NCBI GenBank assembly: GCA_934454215.1
Contig: CAKSGG010000005.1
Span: forward strand, 8,430 to 72,429
Source: an uncultured Clostridia bacterium
Lineage (GTDB): Bacteria; Bacillota; Clostridia; UBA1381
Direction of reading: 5' to 3'
Length of the DNA: 64,000 nt
Below are positions 44,348 to 57,409 of the stretch, in pieces. A program made the position numbers and the translations under genes. The notes below the pieces were generated by a model. It was not told the DNA's origin. It ran no database searches and was given only the letters and a program-made list of their open reading frames with translations. How positions within the stretch are numbered: the stretch's first letter is position 1; the number at the start of each line of letters is the position of its first letter.

Positions 44348-45628
44348 ATGGATAAGGTATTAAAGGTAATTCTTATCGGTGCGGGCAGCAGAGGTCAGAC
44401 CTACACCGATTTGATGAAACAAACAAACGGAAAATTTGAAGTTGTCGGAGTTGCGGAGCCTGTCGAGGACAGACGAAACTATATCAAGGGAACATGGAAT
44501 CTGAGCGATGACGTATGCTTTGACGACTACAAGCCGCTTCTTGCTCTGCCGAAGTTTGCGGACATAGCGGTAATAGCAACTATGGACAGAATGCACATTG
44601 AACCGGCAATGCTGGCAATTGAGAAAAAATACAATTTACTTCTTGAAAAGCCCGTTGCACCGACACCCGAAGAGTGTTTGGAAATTGAAAAATGTGCAAA
44701 GGAAAATAATGTAAAGGTTCTCGTGTGCCATGTTTTGAGATACACCGATTTTTATAAAAAGCTTAAACAGATGATTGATGACGGCATGGTCGGCGAGGTT
44801 ATGTCAATACACGCTACCGAATGCGTCGGAAACATACATCAAAGTCACAGCTTTGTAAGAGGAAACTGGGGTAACAGCGGCGAAAGCTCACCGATGATTC
44901 TTCAAAAGTCATGTCACGATATGGATATACTTCAATGGCTTATCGGCAAAAAATGCAAAAACGTTCAATCCTTCGGCTCGCTTACATATTTCACCGAAAA
45001 GAACGCACCGTCAGGCTCGCCCGAATACTGCATAGACGGTTGTCCGCAGGGTGATACCTGCCCGTACAATGCCGTAAAGCTTTATTTGGACGATAAGGAT
45101 AACAGTTGGTTCAGATGTACCTCTTCAAAGAAAATACACCCCACGGACGATGATATAAAAGAGGTTTTGAAAACCACTCAATACGGAAAATGCGTATTCA
45201 AATGCAACAACAATGTTGTTGACCATCAAGTTGTAAATCTTGAATTTGACGGCGGAGCCGTAGTATCCTTTAATATGTGCGCATTCAATGCAGGCGGCAG
45301 AGTTGTAAGAATAATGGGTACGGAGGGCGAAATCAACGCCGCTGCCGACAGCTCTACCCTTGATTATTATAACTTCAGAACAAAAGAGCATACAACAATT
45401 GAGATTACAGACAAAGAAGTTGACGAATCAATTCTCGGCGGTCACGGCGGCGGAGACGGCGGAATCGTAGACGCTTTATACAAATACATCAGCGACGGTA
45501 TCACCGACGAAAGCACAAGCGAAATAGACATTTCCGTTGAAAATCACATGATTGCGTTTGCAGCCGAGCAGTCACGCTTAAGCGGACAGGTTGTTAAACC
45601 CGGTGAGCTGAAAAGCAATGCAATGTAA
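44348..45628 (+). CDS. Gfo/Idh/MocA family oxidoreductase with cysteine-rich insertion
   Basis: This 426-residue dehydrogenase is longer than the 6.3-kb paralogue. The Rossmann motif ILIGAGSRGQTY starts at residue 8, and the catalytic lysine is in LLEKPVAPT near residue 100. HDMDILQWLIG near 200 holds the active-site histidine/aspartate pair. Residues about 230-250 contain a cysteine cluster (CIDGCPQGDTCPY) found in a subset of these enzymes. AGAAAGG lies before the ATG. It is a single-gene unit with its own promoter and terminator; the sugar substrate is unknown. Confidence 0.9.
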   Translation: MDKVLKVILIGAGSRGQTYTDLMKQTNGKFEVVGVAEPVEDRRNYIKGTWNLSDDVCFDDYKPLLALPKFADIAVIATMDRMHIEPAMLAIEKKYNLLLEKPVAPTPEECLEIEKCAKENNVKVLVCHVLRYTDFYKKLKQMIDDGMVGEVMSIHATECVGNIHQSHSFVRGNWGNSGESSPMILQKSCHDMDILQWLIGKKCKNVQSFGSLTYFTEKNAPSGSPEYCIDGCPQGDTCPYNAVKLYLDDKDNSWFRCTSSKKIHPTDDDIKEVLKTTQYGKCVFKCNNNVVDHQVVNLEFDGGAVVSFNMCAFNAGGRVVRIMGTEGEINAAADSSTLDYYNFRTKEHTTIEITDKEVDESILGGHGGGDGGIVDALYKYISDGITDESTSEIDISVENHMIAFAAEQSRLSGQVVKPGELKSNAM

Positions 45629-45634
45629 TAAAAA

Positions 45635-45670
45635 AATGAGTTCGGTATAATATGCCGAGCTCATTTTTTA
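45635..45670 (+). terminator. Bidirectional terminator between oxidoreductase and restriction-modification gene
   Basis: AATGAG-T-TCGG pairs with CCGA-G-CTCATT across a 9-base loop (45635-45665) and is flanked by A and T runs. Confidence 0.85.
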
Positions 45671-45680
45671 ATTTGCCGTA

Positions 45681-47969
45681 TTATTTCAAAAATTCATATT
45701 CAAACAGCGTCGGTACAATTTCAGTATTATAATATTCTTTGACAAGGCTTTTCAATGTTTGCAAATGCCCGTGCAAGTCTGAATATACCCATACTGTCTT
45801 TCCCGTATCTTCGTCCTTGTATGAAATATCCAATTCAGCAAAAATCTGATATACGCCGTAGGTTAATTTTGAGTTATATTCTTTTGTTGTTTTGGCAGAG
45901 GCTAAAACCTTTCTCCACTGTTCAAGCAATTTTTGCTCCGCCGCATCGGGCGAAAGCTTTTTTATATCGGCTGTTGCTATTGTCGCTCCGTTTGTATCAT
46001 CTAAACAAAGCTCGTTTCTGTAAAATCTGCCATCGCTCCCCGTGAATGTTCTCATATGATTTTGCATTTCAAGGCAAGTAAACAGCAAGCATTTTAATAA
46101 GAATGTGTCTAATTTATGATTTTTAACATCTTCAAAAAATCTTTCCGAACCGTCAGCCGATTTCATAATTCTTGCACGCTCTGTCCATTCCCGATTATAT
46201 GTAATATATCTTGAGGCGCAGAACATAGGGAGCTTTTCCAAATAATTATCTTTTCTTAAATAAAAGCCGTTTCCATTATATCTGCCCGCAGCCAATAAGC
46301 TTGACTTTGCGTCAGGGTTATCAAATCCAACGCTGTCTGCAACCATATATCCCAGCATTTCATCACTGTATATAGGCTTAATCCTTTTTTTAACATTATC
46401 ATTTGCTTCTTCACCGTTTAATGCTGTTAAAATACCGTTTGTTTCAGTATTTTTAAAATTAAGCCTGTCATAATATTTTGTACTGTACAGCGTATGTACA
46501 CGGTTAATATCTAATTTAATAACATCTGACAGTTCTCCGTTTTCCTTTATATCAACCCCGCTTAATTCTATATGCTCTATGCTTTTGTCAACATTAGCCC
46601 ACAGTGCTACCATAATGCAGGCTTCTATATTAGTATGAAAATGTTTTCTGTTAAACGCAAACCCATCTATAAATTCTTTATTTATTAAATGCTGAGATTT
46701 CCAATACTTACAAGGCGAATAAACTATATAACTGTCCGTCGGCTGTCTTAAATAATATTTAAAAGCTGACCAGATAAAAGCGTTTCCCAAATCATTTGTA
46801 GCAGCGCCTTTAATCTCTTTTTTCATTTCGGTAACAACATAACTGTTTTTCCAGCCTGATGAAGTTTTAGCTTGCTTTGTTCTTTGGTGTTCCAAAGATG
46901 TCGTTTCAGCATAGGGAGGATTTTCAAACAGTATAACGGTAAATTTAGGATTGTCGATATATTGCTTAATAACAGGATTGTCAATATATTCCTTGCTCAG
47001 AGCGTCTGCACCCCGAACAAGTCCCATATTGAAGGTATCTTCTTTTTCTGTCGGCGGTATTATATGCTTTACTTTATCTCCGAACAAACGCATTAAAACC
47101 TTATACTCATAATATTCGATTGTAGAAATTATTGTATGCGATAATTCCTCATCAGACAGCATTGATTCCAAATTTCCCGTTCCCGCACATCGGTCAATTA
47201 TAACATAATCGTTTCCGTCAGGTACACGCTCTATTGCCTTGCGTACCAATTCAACAGATTTTTCACAGTATTTTTCGGGCGTGTAAAAAGCCCCCAAATT
47301 CTTCTTTGATAATGTATCATTTAATTTATCCATGAGATATTTAAACTTAACATTGTCCTTGCCTGTATATGGATTTATAAACTGCTTAAAATGTTTTGGC
47401 GCTCGGATTTCTCCGATAATTTTTACCTTTCCCGTTTCATCGCCAATAAAATCAGATTTTTTCGCTGACGGATTTTCAGCGTAATATCTGTTTGCCCAGC
47501 CGACAATACAGTTTTCATCTATATTGATTTTAGTAAATTCTTTTGAGCGCAGTACATCAATCATATTTGCCTCATCTAAATCGTTGCCGTAATCATATAT
47601 TGCGGCAGGCTTATCGGAAGAAAATCCGCTGTTATCTTTTGAGGCGGCTCCCTGATATACTTTTTCAATATAAGACAAATAATCATCGGATTTATATAAA
47701 TACGCTTTTTTATCATTTAATGAAATTAAAAGCATATTTGCAGGTATGCTCTTTCCCTTAATTCTGAATGATGACTGATACTTGATTGCCTGAAATAATA
47801 CGGCGTTCAAATCATTTATATTTGTTTTAAATTCAAGTAAATTTCCGTTAATTATACCGTCGGTATTGTCGGACAAAACATCCTCCATTCTCAAATCATT
47901 ATTTACCAATGCTAAATAAGCCTCATAAAAATCTCTTTGCCCTTCTTTTTCATCCTTGTATTTTTTCAT
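45681..47969 (-). CDS. Single-chain restriction-modification enzyme (type IIG-like: nuclease plus N6-adenine methyltransferase)
   Basis: This 762-residue protein joins a probable PD-(D/E)xK nuclease (D37 ... E46-F-K48 in GNLLEFK, then a helix LNAVLFQAIKY) to a gamma-class adenine methyltransferase: motif X GAFYTP (226-231), motif I DRCAGTGNL (259-267) and motif IV NPPY (350-353). The C-terminal ~350 residues should contain the target-recognition domain. No separate specificity or restriction gene is next to it. The start at 47969 follows GGAAAGG by 9 bases, and a strong promoter lies upstream. A solitary methyltransferase is the main alternative if the nuclease part is inactive. Confidence 0.8.
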   Translation of the reverse strand: MKKYKDEKEGQRDFYEAYLALVNNDLRMEDVLSDNTDGIINGNLLEFKTNINDLNAVLFQAIKYQSSFRIKGKSIPANMLLISLNDKKAYLYKSDDYLSYIEKVYQGAASKDNSGFSSDKPAAIYDYGNDLDEANMIDVLRSKEFTKINIDENCIVGWANRYYAENPSAKKSDFIGDETGKVKIIGEIRAPKHFKQFINPYTGKDNVKFKYLMDKLNDTLSKKNLGAFYTPEKYCEKSVELVRKAIERVPDGNDYVIIDRCAGTGNLESMLSDEELSHTIISTIEYYEYKVLMRLFGDKVKHIIPPTEKEDTFNMGLVRGADALSKEYIDNPVIKQYIDNPKFTVILFENPPYAETTSLEHQRTKQAKTSSGWKNSYVVTEMKKEIKGAATNDLGNAFIWSAFKYYLRQPTDSYIVYSPCKYWKSQHLINKEFIDGFAFNRKHFHTNIEACIMVALWANVDKSIEHIELSGVDIKENGELSDVIKLDINRVHTLYSTKYYDRLNFKNTETNGILTALNGEEANDNVKKRIKPIYSDEMLGYMVADSVGFDNPDAKSSLLAAGRYNGNGFYLRKDNYLEKLPMFCASRYITYNREWTERARIMKSADGSERFFEDVKNHKLDTFLLKCLLFTCLEMQNHMRTFTGSDGRFYRNELCLDDTNGATIATADIKKLSPDAAEQKLLEQWRKVLASAKTTKEYNSKLTYGVYQIFAELDISYKDEDTGKTVWVYSDLHGHLQTLKSLVKEYYNTEIVPTLFEYEFLK

Positions 47970-48003
47970 ATATTCATACCTTTCCAATAATATCCTTACA
48001 GAT

Positions 48004-48032
48004 ATAATATCAAATTTTCTCTGCTGTGTCAA
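48004..48032 (-). promoter_or_regulatory. Promoter for the restriction-modification gene
   Basis: On the minus strand TTGACA (48027-48032), a 17-base spacer and TATTAT (48004-48009) lie 35 bases before the start at 47969. It supports that start over upstream alternatives, which would overlap the promoter. Confidence 0.7.
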
Positions 48033-48045
48033 GAAAAAATTTGCC

Positions 48046-48074
48046 TTGAATTTTTAAAATTAATATGCTATAAT
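48046..48074 (+). promoter_or_regulatory. Promoter for the PHP phosphatase gene
   Basis: TTGAAT (48046-48051), a 17-base spacer and TATAAT (48069-48074), 25 bases before the start codon. Confidence 0.65.
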
Positions 48075-48099
48075 ATAAGAAAATCAAAGGAGCTCAGCC

Positions 48100-48840
48100 A
48101 TGAAAAAAGACTATCATCTTCACCCGAATATAATAAATAATCCGTCTCAGGCAGAGGATTTCATCAACCGTGCAATACAGCTCGGATTTGACGAAATTTG
48201 TTTTACCGACCATATGCCGTTTTCGATAACGCATAACGAATTTGACAGAATCCCCGACGGCTGTGTCGGCGAATACTGCAAGCGTGTAAAAGAGCTTGCA
48301 CTCATGCACAAAAACGAAATCACAATAAAAACAGGAATTGAAATTGATTATCACCCCTATTACGAGCATGAAATAAAAAATGTACTTTCACAGGGTGAGT
48401 TTGACTATATTTTAGGGTCATCGCATCTTAGCATAGACGGGTATCATATTGATTTAAAAAATACAACAAGAACCGAATATGCACGCATGGTTTTATCAAA
48501 TTATTTATGCGCCGCAAAATCGGGCTTATTCGATACGCTTTCTCACATTGACGTCTATAGGTGGGTATTTGACGCATATCCGCTTATTGATGATAATTTC
48601 AAGGCTTCATCATGCTTTGATATACTTGACGATATATTTTCGGCGCTTGAAAAAAGCGGTATTTATCTGGAACTTAACGCTGCGCCGCTTTACAAAAAAT
48701 TTGATAACTTCGGCTTTTATCCTCAGTATGAAATTCTTGACCTTGCAAAAAAATACAACATAAAATATATATACGGTTCGGACGCACACACCGCCGATAA
48801 AGTAGGATTTGGTTATGATGAAATAAAAAATTTTTTCTAA
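48100..48840 (+). CDS. PHP-domain histidinol-phosphatase-like protein
   Basis: This 246-residue PHP phosphoesterase has the metal ligands of HisJ-type histidinol phosphatases: KDYHLHPN (HxH at residues 5-7), FTDHMPF, GIEIDYHP, LGSSHLS, LSHIDVYRW and YGSDAHT. The size fits the HisK/HisJ family, but no histidine biosynthesis genes are nearby, so another phospho-substrate is possible. AAAGGAG lies before the ATG. It is convergent with the V-ATPase operon and has its own promoter. Confidence 0.85.
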   Translation: MKKDYHLHPNIINNPSQAEDFINRAIQLGFDEICFTDHMPFSITHNEFDRIPDGCVGEYCKRVKELALMHKNEITIKTGIEIDYHPYYEHEIKNVLSQGEFDYILGSSHLSIDGYHIDLKNTTRTEYARMVLSNYLCAAKSGLFDTLSHIDVYRWVFDAYPLIDDNFKASSCFDILDDIFSALEKSGIYLELNAAPLYKKFDNFGFYPQYEILDLAKKYNIKYIYGSDAHTADKVGFGYDEIKNFF

Positions 48841-48852
48841 AAATTAACAGCA

Positions 48853-48894
48853 AAACACGCCGTCTGAAACTGTTATGTTCCAAACGGCGTGTTT
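48853..48894 (+). terminator. Bidirectional terminator between PHP gene and V-ATPase operon
   Basis: An 11-bp perfect stem (AAACACGCCGT, 48853-48863, with ACGGCGTGTTT, 48884-48894) with a 20-base loop lies between the two stops. Confidence 0.7.
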
Positions 48895-48898
48895 CTCT

Positions 48899-49564
48899 TT
48901 ATTGCCCTGCTTTATGCTTTGCCTCTAAATTTTCTTCAATCATCATGTCCTTGACTTTCATAAGCCTTGCGGTTGTACTTCGCTCATTTTCATCAAGCTT
49001 CATTGTAATGAATTTAATCGTTTCCTCATATCTTGGTATCATAACGTGTTCAAGAGCATTGACTCGGCGGCGCGTTTTCTCAATTTCCGACGCCATAAGC
49101 TGGCATGATTTCTCGACCTCCGCAAGCCGTATCAGCTTAGGGCCTACAGCCGCAAGCTCTGCTATTGCATTATCCGTATCACCCGACGTATACGCATATC
49201 CGTATGAATAAATGTCATGAGGATTGCTCGTTTTGTATTCGATTTTATACTGCGGAATAATTACGCTCATAACGTTTTTTTCCTGTATATCAAGATACAT
49301 TTCCTGCTTCGGGCACATCAATGCAACGTCAAGTATTTCATTCTGTACAACACTCCTTGCTACAGCCATGCTTTTATTCGCCGCCGTAACCGCCGCCTCA
49401 ACCTCCGCACGCAGGGTTTGATTTTCCCTTATCAAATCTAAAAACTGCCGCATAAGCTCATCACGCTTATCCTTTAACAGCTTATGTCCCCGTCTTGCGG
49501 TAATCAGCTTTCGTTTCAGATTTGTAAGCTCCATTCTGGTGGGATTTACATTCAAAACTGCCAT
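48899..49564 (-). CDS. V-type ATP synthase subunit D
   Basis: This 221-residue central-stalk subunit has the family opening NPTRMELTNLKRKLITARRGHKLLKDKRDELM and is largely coiled-coil at both ends, as expected for a rotor that turns inside the A3B3 head. It is the last gene of the nine-gene V-ATPase operon, 12 bases after subunit B. Confidence 0.95.
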   Translation of the reverse strand: MAVLNVNPTRMELTNLKRKLITARRGHKLLKDKRDELMRQFLDLIRENQTLRAEVEAAVTAANKSMAVARSVVQNEILDVALMCPKQEMYLDIQEKNVMSVIIPQYKIEYKTSNPHDIYSYGYAYTSGDTDNAIAELAAVGPKLIRLAEVEKSCQLMASEIEKTRRRVNALEHVMIPRYEETIKFITMKLDENERSTTARLMKVKDMMIEENLEAKHKAGQ

Positions 49565-49576
49565 GCAATCACCGCC

Positions 49577-50947
49577 TTATTCCTCATAATATTTATCAAG
49601 ATATTCGTCATTTATACGCTTCAGCTCGCTCCTTGGCAAAATTCTGAGCAGCTTCCAGCCTATATCAAGCGTTTCCTCTATGCTCCTGTCGGTATCATAC
49701 CCCTGTGAAACATACTCTTCCTCAAAAGCGTCCGCAAATTTTGCATACAGCTTATCAATATCGGTCAGCGCCGCCTCGCCCAGAATTACCATTAATTCCT
49801 TTGCGTCCTTTCCTCTTGCGTATGCGGAGAAAAGCTGATTCATAGTTCCGCTGTGGTCGGCTCTTGTTCTGCCCTCGCCGATTCCCTTGTCCTTTAATCT
49901 CGAAAGAGACGGCAAAACGTCTATCGGAGGAGTTATACCCTTTCTGTACAAATCTCTTGACAGTATAATCTGACCCTCCGTAATATATCCCGTAAGGTCG
50001 GGAATCGGGTGCGTTTTATCATCTTCGGGCATTGTCAGAATAGGTATCATGGTGATTGAACCGTCCTTGCCGTTTTGTCTGCCCGCTCTTTCATAAATCG
50101 TAGCCAAATCGGTGTACATATATCCCGGGTAGCCCCGTCTGCCCGGAACTTCCTTTCTTGCCGCCGAAACCTCGCGCAGTGCGTCGGCGTAGTTTGTAAT
50201 GTCCGTAAGAATTACAAGCACGTGCATATTTTTTTCAAATGCAAGATATTCCGCCGCCGTAAGCGCCATTTTAGGCGTTGCGATTCTTTCTATTGCAGGG
50301 TCGTTTGCAAGGTTTATAAACAACACTGTTCTGTCAAGCGCTCCCGTTTCTCTGAACGAATCTATAAAATAATTGGATTCCTCAAATGTAATACCCATAG
50401 CCGCAAAAACAACGGCGAATTTTTCATCCTTTCCTCTTACCTTTGCCTGACGTGCAATCTGCGCCGCAAGCTGTGCATGAGGAAGTCCGCTTGCCGAGAA
50501 TATCGGTAGTTTTTGACCTCTTACAAGAGTATTAAGTCCGTCTATTGCCGAAACTCCCGTCTGAATAAACTCCTGCGGATAACGTCTTGCGGCAGGGTTC
50601 ATCGGCTTGCCGTTTACGTCAAGGCGCATTTCGGGAACAATTTCGGGGCCGTCGTCAATCGGTCTGCCAAGTCCGTCAAAAACTCTGCCGAGCATATCGG
50701 GAGATACGGGCAATTCCATTTGTCTGCCCAAAAATCTTACCTTGCTTTCGGCAGGATTTATACCCGTTGAATTTTCAAAAAGCTGAACAAGCACATTTGA
50801 GCCGTTCACCTCAAGAACACGGCAGCGGCGCTTTTCTCCGTTGCCAAGCTCAATTTCGCCAAGCTCGTTATACGTTACTCCGCTTACGTTTTTTATAAGC
50901 ATAAGCGGACCTGCAACCTCCTCGATTGTTCTGTATTCCTTAGGCAT
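49577..50947 (-). CDS. V-type ATP synthase subunit B
   Basis: This 456-residue non-catalytic nucleotide-binding-fold subunit of the head lacks the P-loop, as is usual for B. It has [40 protein letters not shown] and the early PRKGYPG-like [22 protein letters not shown]. The start overlaps the last base of subunit A. Length and motifs are typical. Confidence 0.96.
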   Translation of the reverse strand: MPKEYRTIEEVAGPLMLIKNVSGVTYNELGEIELGNGEKRRCRVLEVNGSNVLVQLFENSTGINPAESKVRFLGRQMELPVSPDMLGRVFDGLGRPIDDGPEIVPEMRLDVNGKPMNPAARRYPQEFIQTGVSAIDGLNTLVRGQKLPIFSASGLPHAQLAAQIARQAKVRGKDEKFAVVFAAMGITFEESNYFIDSFRETGALDRTVLFINLANDPAIERIATPKMALTAAEYLAFEKNMHVLVILTDITNYADALREVSAARKEVPGRRGYPGYMYTDLATIYERAGRQNGKDGSITMIPILTMPEDDKTHPIPDLTGYITEGQIILSRDLYRKGITPPIDVLPSLSRLKDKGIGEGRTRADHSGTMNQLFSAYARGKDAKELMVILGEAALTDIDKLYAKFADAFEEEYVSQGYDTDRSIEETLDIGWKLLRILPRSELKRINDEYLDKYYEE

Positions 50948-52713
50948 TATTTATCCCCCTTTCCCATTGCGGCGTTCACTTCTTTTTCAAGCTCACGCAT
51001 AACGTTATTATATTCCGTATCGGTATTTTCTTCTTTTACGTATTTGAAACGTCCGATTTTTTCACGTACTGCCAATGCCGCCAATTCCTCAATCGGTGCG
51101 TTTGATTTAAGAGCCTCACAGCACAAATCATAATAAGCCAAAATCAATCTCATCATATACAATTGCTTTTTAAGGCTTGTATATGTGTCAACCTCATGAA
51201 ATGCAAGCTGATGCAGAAAATCCTCTCTTATTGAGCGTGCCGTTTCCATTTTCAGTCTGTCGTTGGGCGAAAGTGCGTCCATACCGACAAGTTTAACTAT
51301 TTCTTCAAGCTCTGCCTCCTGCTGTAAAATGCTCATCAGTCTGCCCCTCAAATTCATCCAGTCGGCGTCTACATTCTCACTGTACCAGTTTTTAAGCAAA
51401 TCAAGATACAGCGAATAGCTTGTAAGCCAGTTTATTGCAGGGAAATGACGTTTATACGCAAGATTTGCATCAAGTCCCCAGAATACCTTTACAATTCTCA
51501 GCGTTGCCTGAGAAACAGGCTCTGATATATCTCCGCCCGGAGGGCTTACCGCACCGATTGCCGAGAGTGCGCCCTCTCTGCCGTTCTTTCCGAGTGATAT
51601 GACACGTCCCGCTCTTTCATAGAACTGTGCAAGACGGCTTCCCAGATATGCAGGATACCCCTCTTCACCAGGCATTTCTTCAAGTCTGCCCGACATTTCA
51701 CGCAAGGCCTCCGCCCACCGTGACGTTGAATCCGCCATAAGCGCAACGCTGTAGCCCATATCTCTGAAATACTCGGCAATCGTTATACCCGTATATATTG
51801 ACGCTTCTCTTGCCGCAACAGGCATATCCGAGGTATTCGCAATAAGCACGGTTCTTTCCATAAGCGACTTGCCCGTATGCGGGTCTATCAGCTCCGGAAA
51901 TTCATTCAGAACGTCCGTCATTTCGTTTCCTCTTTCGCCGCAGCCTATATATACGACTATATCAGCCTCTGCCCATTTTGCAAGCTGATGCTGTGTAACC
52001 GTTTTTCCGCTGCCGAAAGGTCCGGGGATTGCCGCAACGCCGCCCTTTGCAATCGGGAACATGGTATCGACAACTCTTTGTCCCGTGATAAGCGGTTTAT
52101 CGGGCGAAAGCTTTTTCGCATACGGTCTGCCCTTTCTGACAGGCCATTTCTGCATAAGCGTTAAAGTTTTATCACCCTTTTCTATTTCGATAACGCATAC
52201 CGTTTCCGTAACGTCATATTCGCCGCTCTGTATGCTTTTGATTTTGCCTTTGATACCGTACGGCACCATAATTTTATGCAGAACAATATCGGTTTCCTGA
52301 ACTGTTCCTATTATATCGCCCGTTTCAACCTCATCGCCTACATTTACGCAAGCGTTAAATTTCCATTTTTTATCTCTTTTCAGCGACGCAACCTCAACGC
52401 CTCTGTCAAGATTGTTTCCGCATATTTTCATAATATCGTCAAGCGGTCTTTGAATACCGTCAAATATACTTCCTATAAGCCCCGGTCCCAGCTCAACGCT
52501 GAGCGGTTCGCCCGTCGATTCGACAGGTTCGCCCGTTCCGAGTCCCGATGTTTCCTCATAAACCTGAATACTTGCCCTGTCGCCGTGCATTTCGATAATT
52601 TCGCCTATGAGCCTGTGCGAGCTTACCCTTACAACGTCAAACATATTTGCGTCACGCATATCCTCGGCAATTACCAAAGGGCCGCTGACCTTAACTATTG
52701 TACCATTACTCAT
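50947..52713 (-). CDS. V-type ATP synthase subunit A (catalytic)
   Basis: This 588-residue catalytic subunit binds ATP through the P-loop [11 protein letters not shown] near residue 232. The Walker B region is [16 protein letters not shown], and the non-homologous insert between about 110 and 190 that marks A subunits is present. [16 protein letters not shown] is also visible. It lies 10 bases after subunit F and overlaps subunit B by one base. Confidence 0.97.
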   Translation of the reverse strand: MSNGTIVKVSGPLVIAEDMRDANMFDVVRVSSHRLIGEIIEMHGDRASIQVYEETSGLGTGEPVESTGEPLSVELGPGLIGSIFDGIQRPLDDIMKICGNNLDRGVEVASLKRDKKWKFNACVNVGDEVETGDIIGTVQETDIVLHKIMVPYGIKGKIKSIQSGEYDVTETVCVIEIEKGDKTLTLMQKWPVRKGRPYAKKLSPDKPLITGQRVVDTMFPIAKGGVAAIPGPFGSGKTVTQHQLAKWAEADIVVYIGCGERGNEMTDVLNEFPELIDPHTGKSLMERTVLIANTSDMPVAAREASIYTGITIAEYFRDMGYSVALMADSTSRWAEALREMSGRLEEMPGEEGYPAYLGSRLAQFYERAGRVISLGKNGREGALSAIGAVSPPGGDISEPVSQATLRIVKVFWGLDANLAYKRHFPAINWLTSYSLYLDLLKNWYSENVDADWMNLRGRLMSILQQEAELEEIVKLVGMDALSPNDRLKMETARSIREDFLHQLAFHEVDTYTSLKKQLYMMRLILAYYDLCCEALKSNAPIEELAALAVREKIGRFKYVKEENTDTEYNNVMRELEKEVNAAMGKGDK

Positions 52714-52723
52714 AATGTTCCTC

Positions 52724-53035
52724 CTATTTGAGAATATTTGAACCTATCGCCTTTTCAACGGACTTGTTTACGTCCGCCATGCCTGCCCCCGTATTGCCTT
52801 TAATCCCCGGAATCGGAATTATTGCAGGCTTGCTCACAAAACGATAACGTTCAATTTCATCTGATATTTTCGCCGCCAATTCCTCTGTTATATAGATAAT
52901 TCCAAAATCATTGTCCGCAAGCTTTTTCAGAATGTCTGCCGCTTCGCCGCTTTCCTCCGCCGGAAATATCGTCATGCCGAGTGCGGCAAAGCCGTATATA
53001 CTGTCTTTATCTCCCATAACGGCTATTTTATACAT
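52724..53035 (-). CDS. V-type ATP synthase subunit F
   Basis: This 103-residue central-stalk subunit starts [20 protein letters not shown], which is the usual F opening. The ATG at 53035 lies inside the last codons of subunit C (8-base overlap), with AAGGA about 11 bases upstream. An earlier in-frame start would reach far into subunit C and is rejected. It modulates the D-F stalk. Confidence 0.92.
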   Translation of the reverse strand: MYKIAVMGDKDSIYGFAALGMTIFPAEESGEAADILKKLADNDFGIIYITEELAAKISDEIERYRFVSKPAIIPIPGIKGNTGAGMADVNKSVEKAIGSNILK

Positions 53036-53984
53036 ACATATCACGCATCCTTTCGCGAATAACGTTCTGCGGCATACCTGCATATTTTGCGCTTGCAATA
53101 ATTCTGATGTTTTTAGCCTCGTCTTCTCTTGCGCAGTAATATGCGATAAGCGGTTCTATGCCAAAGCTTATGCGCTTTGCTTCGTCAAGCATTTCCGTAA
53201 TATAATTATCACACCTGCGTTCAATCTCAGCGGCTGATGATTCCGTCAAAAAAGCATATTGAGTACCGCTCAGATACGTAACAAGCTGCTCCGTTCCCCT
53301 CATCGCAGCCTTTTTAAGCTCCTCCGTATCAACGCCCTCACACTCGCAGAAAGCATATTCGTAAAGAGTCTCGTCCGCATTCACCGCCGCAAGCCTGAAC
53401 GCAATTTTTATATCGGTAAGCGCTGCGGTTTCGTTGGCAAGTCTTTTTGAAAACTCATCTTCCTTTGCAAATTCAAGCATACATTCCATTGATTTTTTAT
53501 CAAGAAACATATCCAGCAGTCTGCCGTCCATTGTTGATGTCAGCAGCTCATATCCGTCCTTTGCCGAGTCGGCAATCCATTTCGGCAGCAAATCAAAACC
53601 CTTTGAAGTAACCGCATCATACATTTCATCAATATTGATAATACACGGCTTCATACATAATTTTCTGCCGTCCGTATCAACCGCAATTCCCTTTATGATT
53701 GCTTTCAGATTATGAAAATCATTTTTCACAATCAAAAATTCCAGTCTTTCCTTATCGGGAGCAATATCCTCCAGATAATTCCATGTATCATTCATATAGG
53801 AGGATAATGCGGCAGATGCATCCGATGTCGTTTCAAAGCCCGAAAAGCCTTTATCAATAAGAATTTGTCTCATTTCATCAAATGACGCGGCATTAATAAG
53901 CTGTTCCGTAAACGCTTGAGAAATCAATTCGGTTTCTTTTACTCTTACGCAGGCAACCGCATAAGCGTATTCCGTATTATTCAT
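53028..53984 (-). CDS. V-type ATP synthase subunit C
   Basis: This 318-residue subunit is mainly helical and caps the membrane ring, joining it to the central stalk (like NtpC of Enterococcus). The opening YAYAVACVRVKETELIS and the repeats of short helices fit the family. It follows subunit E by 11 bases and overlaps F by 8. Confidence 0.92.
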   Translation of the reverse strand: MNNTEYAYAVACVRVKETELISQAFTEQLINAASFDEMRQILIDKGFSGFETTSDASAALSSYMNDTWNYLEDIAPDKERLEFLIVKNDFHNLKAIIKGIAVDTDGRKLCMKPCIINIDEMYDAVTSKGFDLLPKWIADSAKDGYELLTSTMDGRLLDMFLDKKSMECMLEFAKEDEFSKRLANETAALTDIKIAFRLAAVNADETLYEYAFCECEGVDTEELKKAAMRGTEQLVTYLSGTQYAFLTESSAAEIERRCDNYITEMLDEAKRISFGIEPLIAYYCAREDEAKNIRIIASAKYAGMPQNVIRERMRDMYV

Positions 53985-53995
53985 TTTCTCTCCTC

Positions 53996-54589
53996 CTATG
54001 AATTAAGCCTTTTATATAATTTGTCCTTAATCTCGTCTTTCTTTTCTTCAATAAGAGCGTCAAATGTACAGTTTTCTTCAATCTCGCCGTATGCTATCAC
54101 ACAGCCGGGCTTTATATCGTACGGCTTTTGAGCTAATATAACAGACGCATTTTTTTCCGAAAGAGACTTGTTTACTTTTTCGATAAAATCTTGGGGCATA
54201 CGCTCCATGTCGGTTTCATTCAAACGCAGCTCGCCTTGATTTTCATGCGAATATTTTAAAATCAGCTTAAACAGCATTTCAAAATATTTATCAGTCCGTG
54301 CGGATTCCATTTCTTTCAGTGCAGTACTGATACAATCGGAAATAATCTCCGACTTTGCCGCAAGCTCCTGCCTTTTTATATATGACAGACTTCCGCTTTC
54401 AGCGTTTTCTATAAGCTGATGAGCCTTTTTCTGCGCCGCATTTATTATAATCTCTGCGTCCTTTTTTGCCGATTCCTCCGTCGCCGCAATATACGCCGCC
54501 GACTCACGCTCCGCATCATCGGTTATTTTTTTTGCCTCCGCTTTGCCGTCGTCCTCGATTTTTAAAAGTATCTGTTCCAATCCGTTCAT
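53996..54589 (-). CDS. V-type ATP synthase subunit E
   Basis: This 197-residue peripheral-stalk subunit has a long charged N-terminal helix (about 1-85, rich in Ala, Glu and Lys: DDGKAEAKKITDDAERESAAY) and a globular C-terminal part. It pairs with subunit H to form the stator. It is 15 bases after subunit K. Confidence 0.9.
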   Translation of the reverse strand: MNGLEQILLKIEDDGKAEAKKITDDAERESAAYIAATEESAKKDAEIIINAAQKKAHQLIENAESGSLSYIKRQELAAKSEIISDCISTALKEMESARTDKYFEMLFKLILKYSHENQGELRLNETDMERMPQDFIEKVNKSLSEKNASVILAQKPYDIKPGCVIAYGEIEENCTFDALIEEKKDEIKDKLYKRLNS

Positions 54590-54604
54590 ATCGTAAGCTC
54601 CGTT

Positions 54605-57041
<2,437 letters not shown>

Positions 57042-57069
57042 ATATCACACCTTCTTTCCGATGCACACT

Positions 57070-57378
57070 TCAAATCACAGCGTCTTTAACCGCTTCCGTT
57101 GAATTTTTTATAAAACCATCCTTGGTGCTTAGTAACAGCTCACGCTGTTTCTGTGCCTCCTCCTCGGCTTTTTTTCTGATTTTCTCACTCTCTGCGTTTG
57201 CATTGCTCAAAATGCTGTCCGCTTTCATTTTTGCCTCTGCCAAAACAGTGTTTCGCCTGTCCTCCGCCGTCTTTTTGGACTGCTCAATCACAGTATCGGC
57301 ATTTTTTCTTGCGTCGGCAATCATGGTGTCGATAAAGTTTTCTTTTTTTAAAACTGCTTCAACGGCTTTCGTTGCCAC
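57070..57378 (-). CDS. V-type ATP synthase subunit H (peripheral stalk)
   Basis: This 102-residue protein is one long charged coiled coil (ADTVIEQSKKTAEDRRNTV, ANAESEKIRKKAEEEAQKQR), as in subunit H/G of A/V-type enzymes. The start is a GTG at 57378, chosen because AGGAGG lies 8 bases upstream. It is the first gene of the operon. Confidence 0.88.
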   Translation of the reverse strand: MATKAVEAVLKKENFIDTMIADARKNADTVIEQSKKTAEDRRNTVLAEAKMKADSILSNANAESEKIRKKAEEEAQKQRELLLSTKDGFIKNSTEAVKDAVI

Positions 57379-57409
57379 CGCCGTCACCTCCTTACCACAT
57401 ATACAAAAA

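Noticed and set aside
47970..48032. Upstream start for the restriction-modification gene at 48032
   Set aside because: It would begin within the TTGACA promoter, while the ATG at 47969 has a ribosome site.
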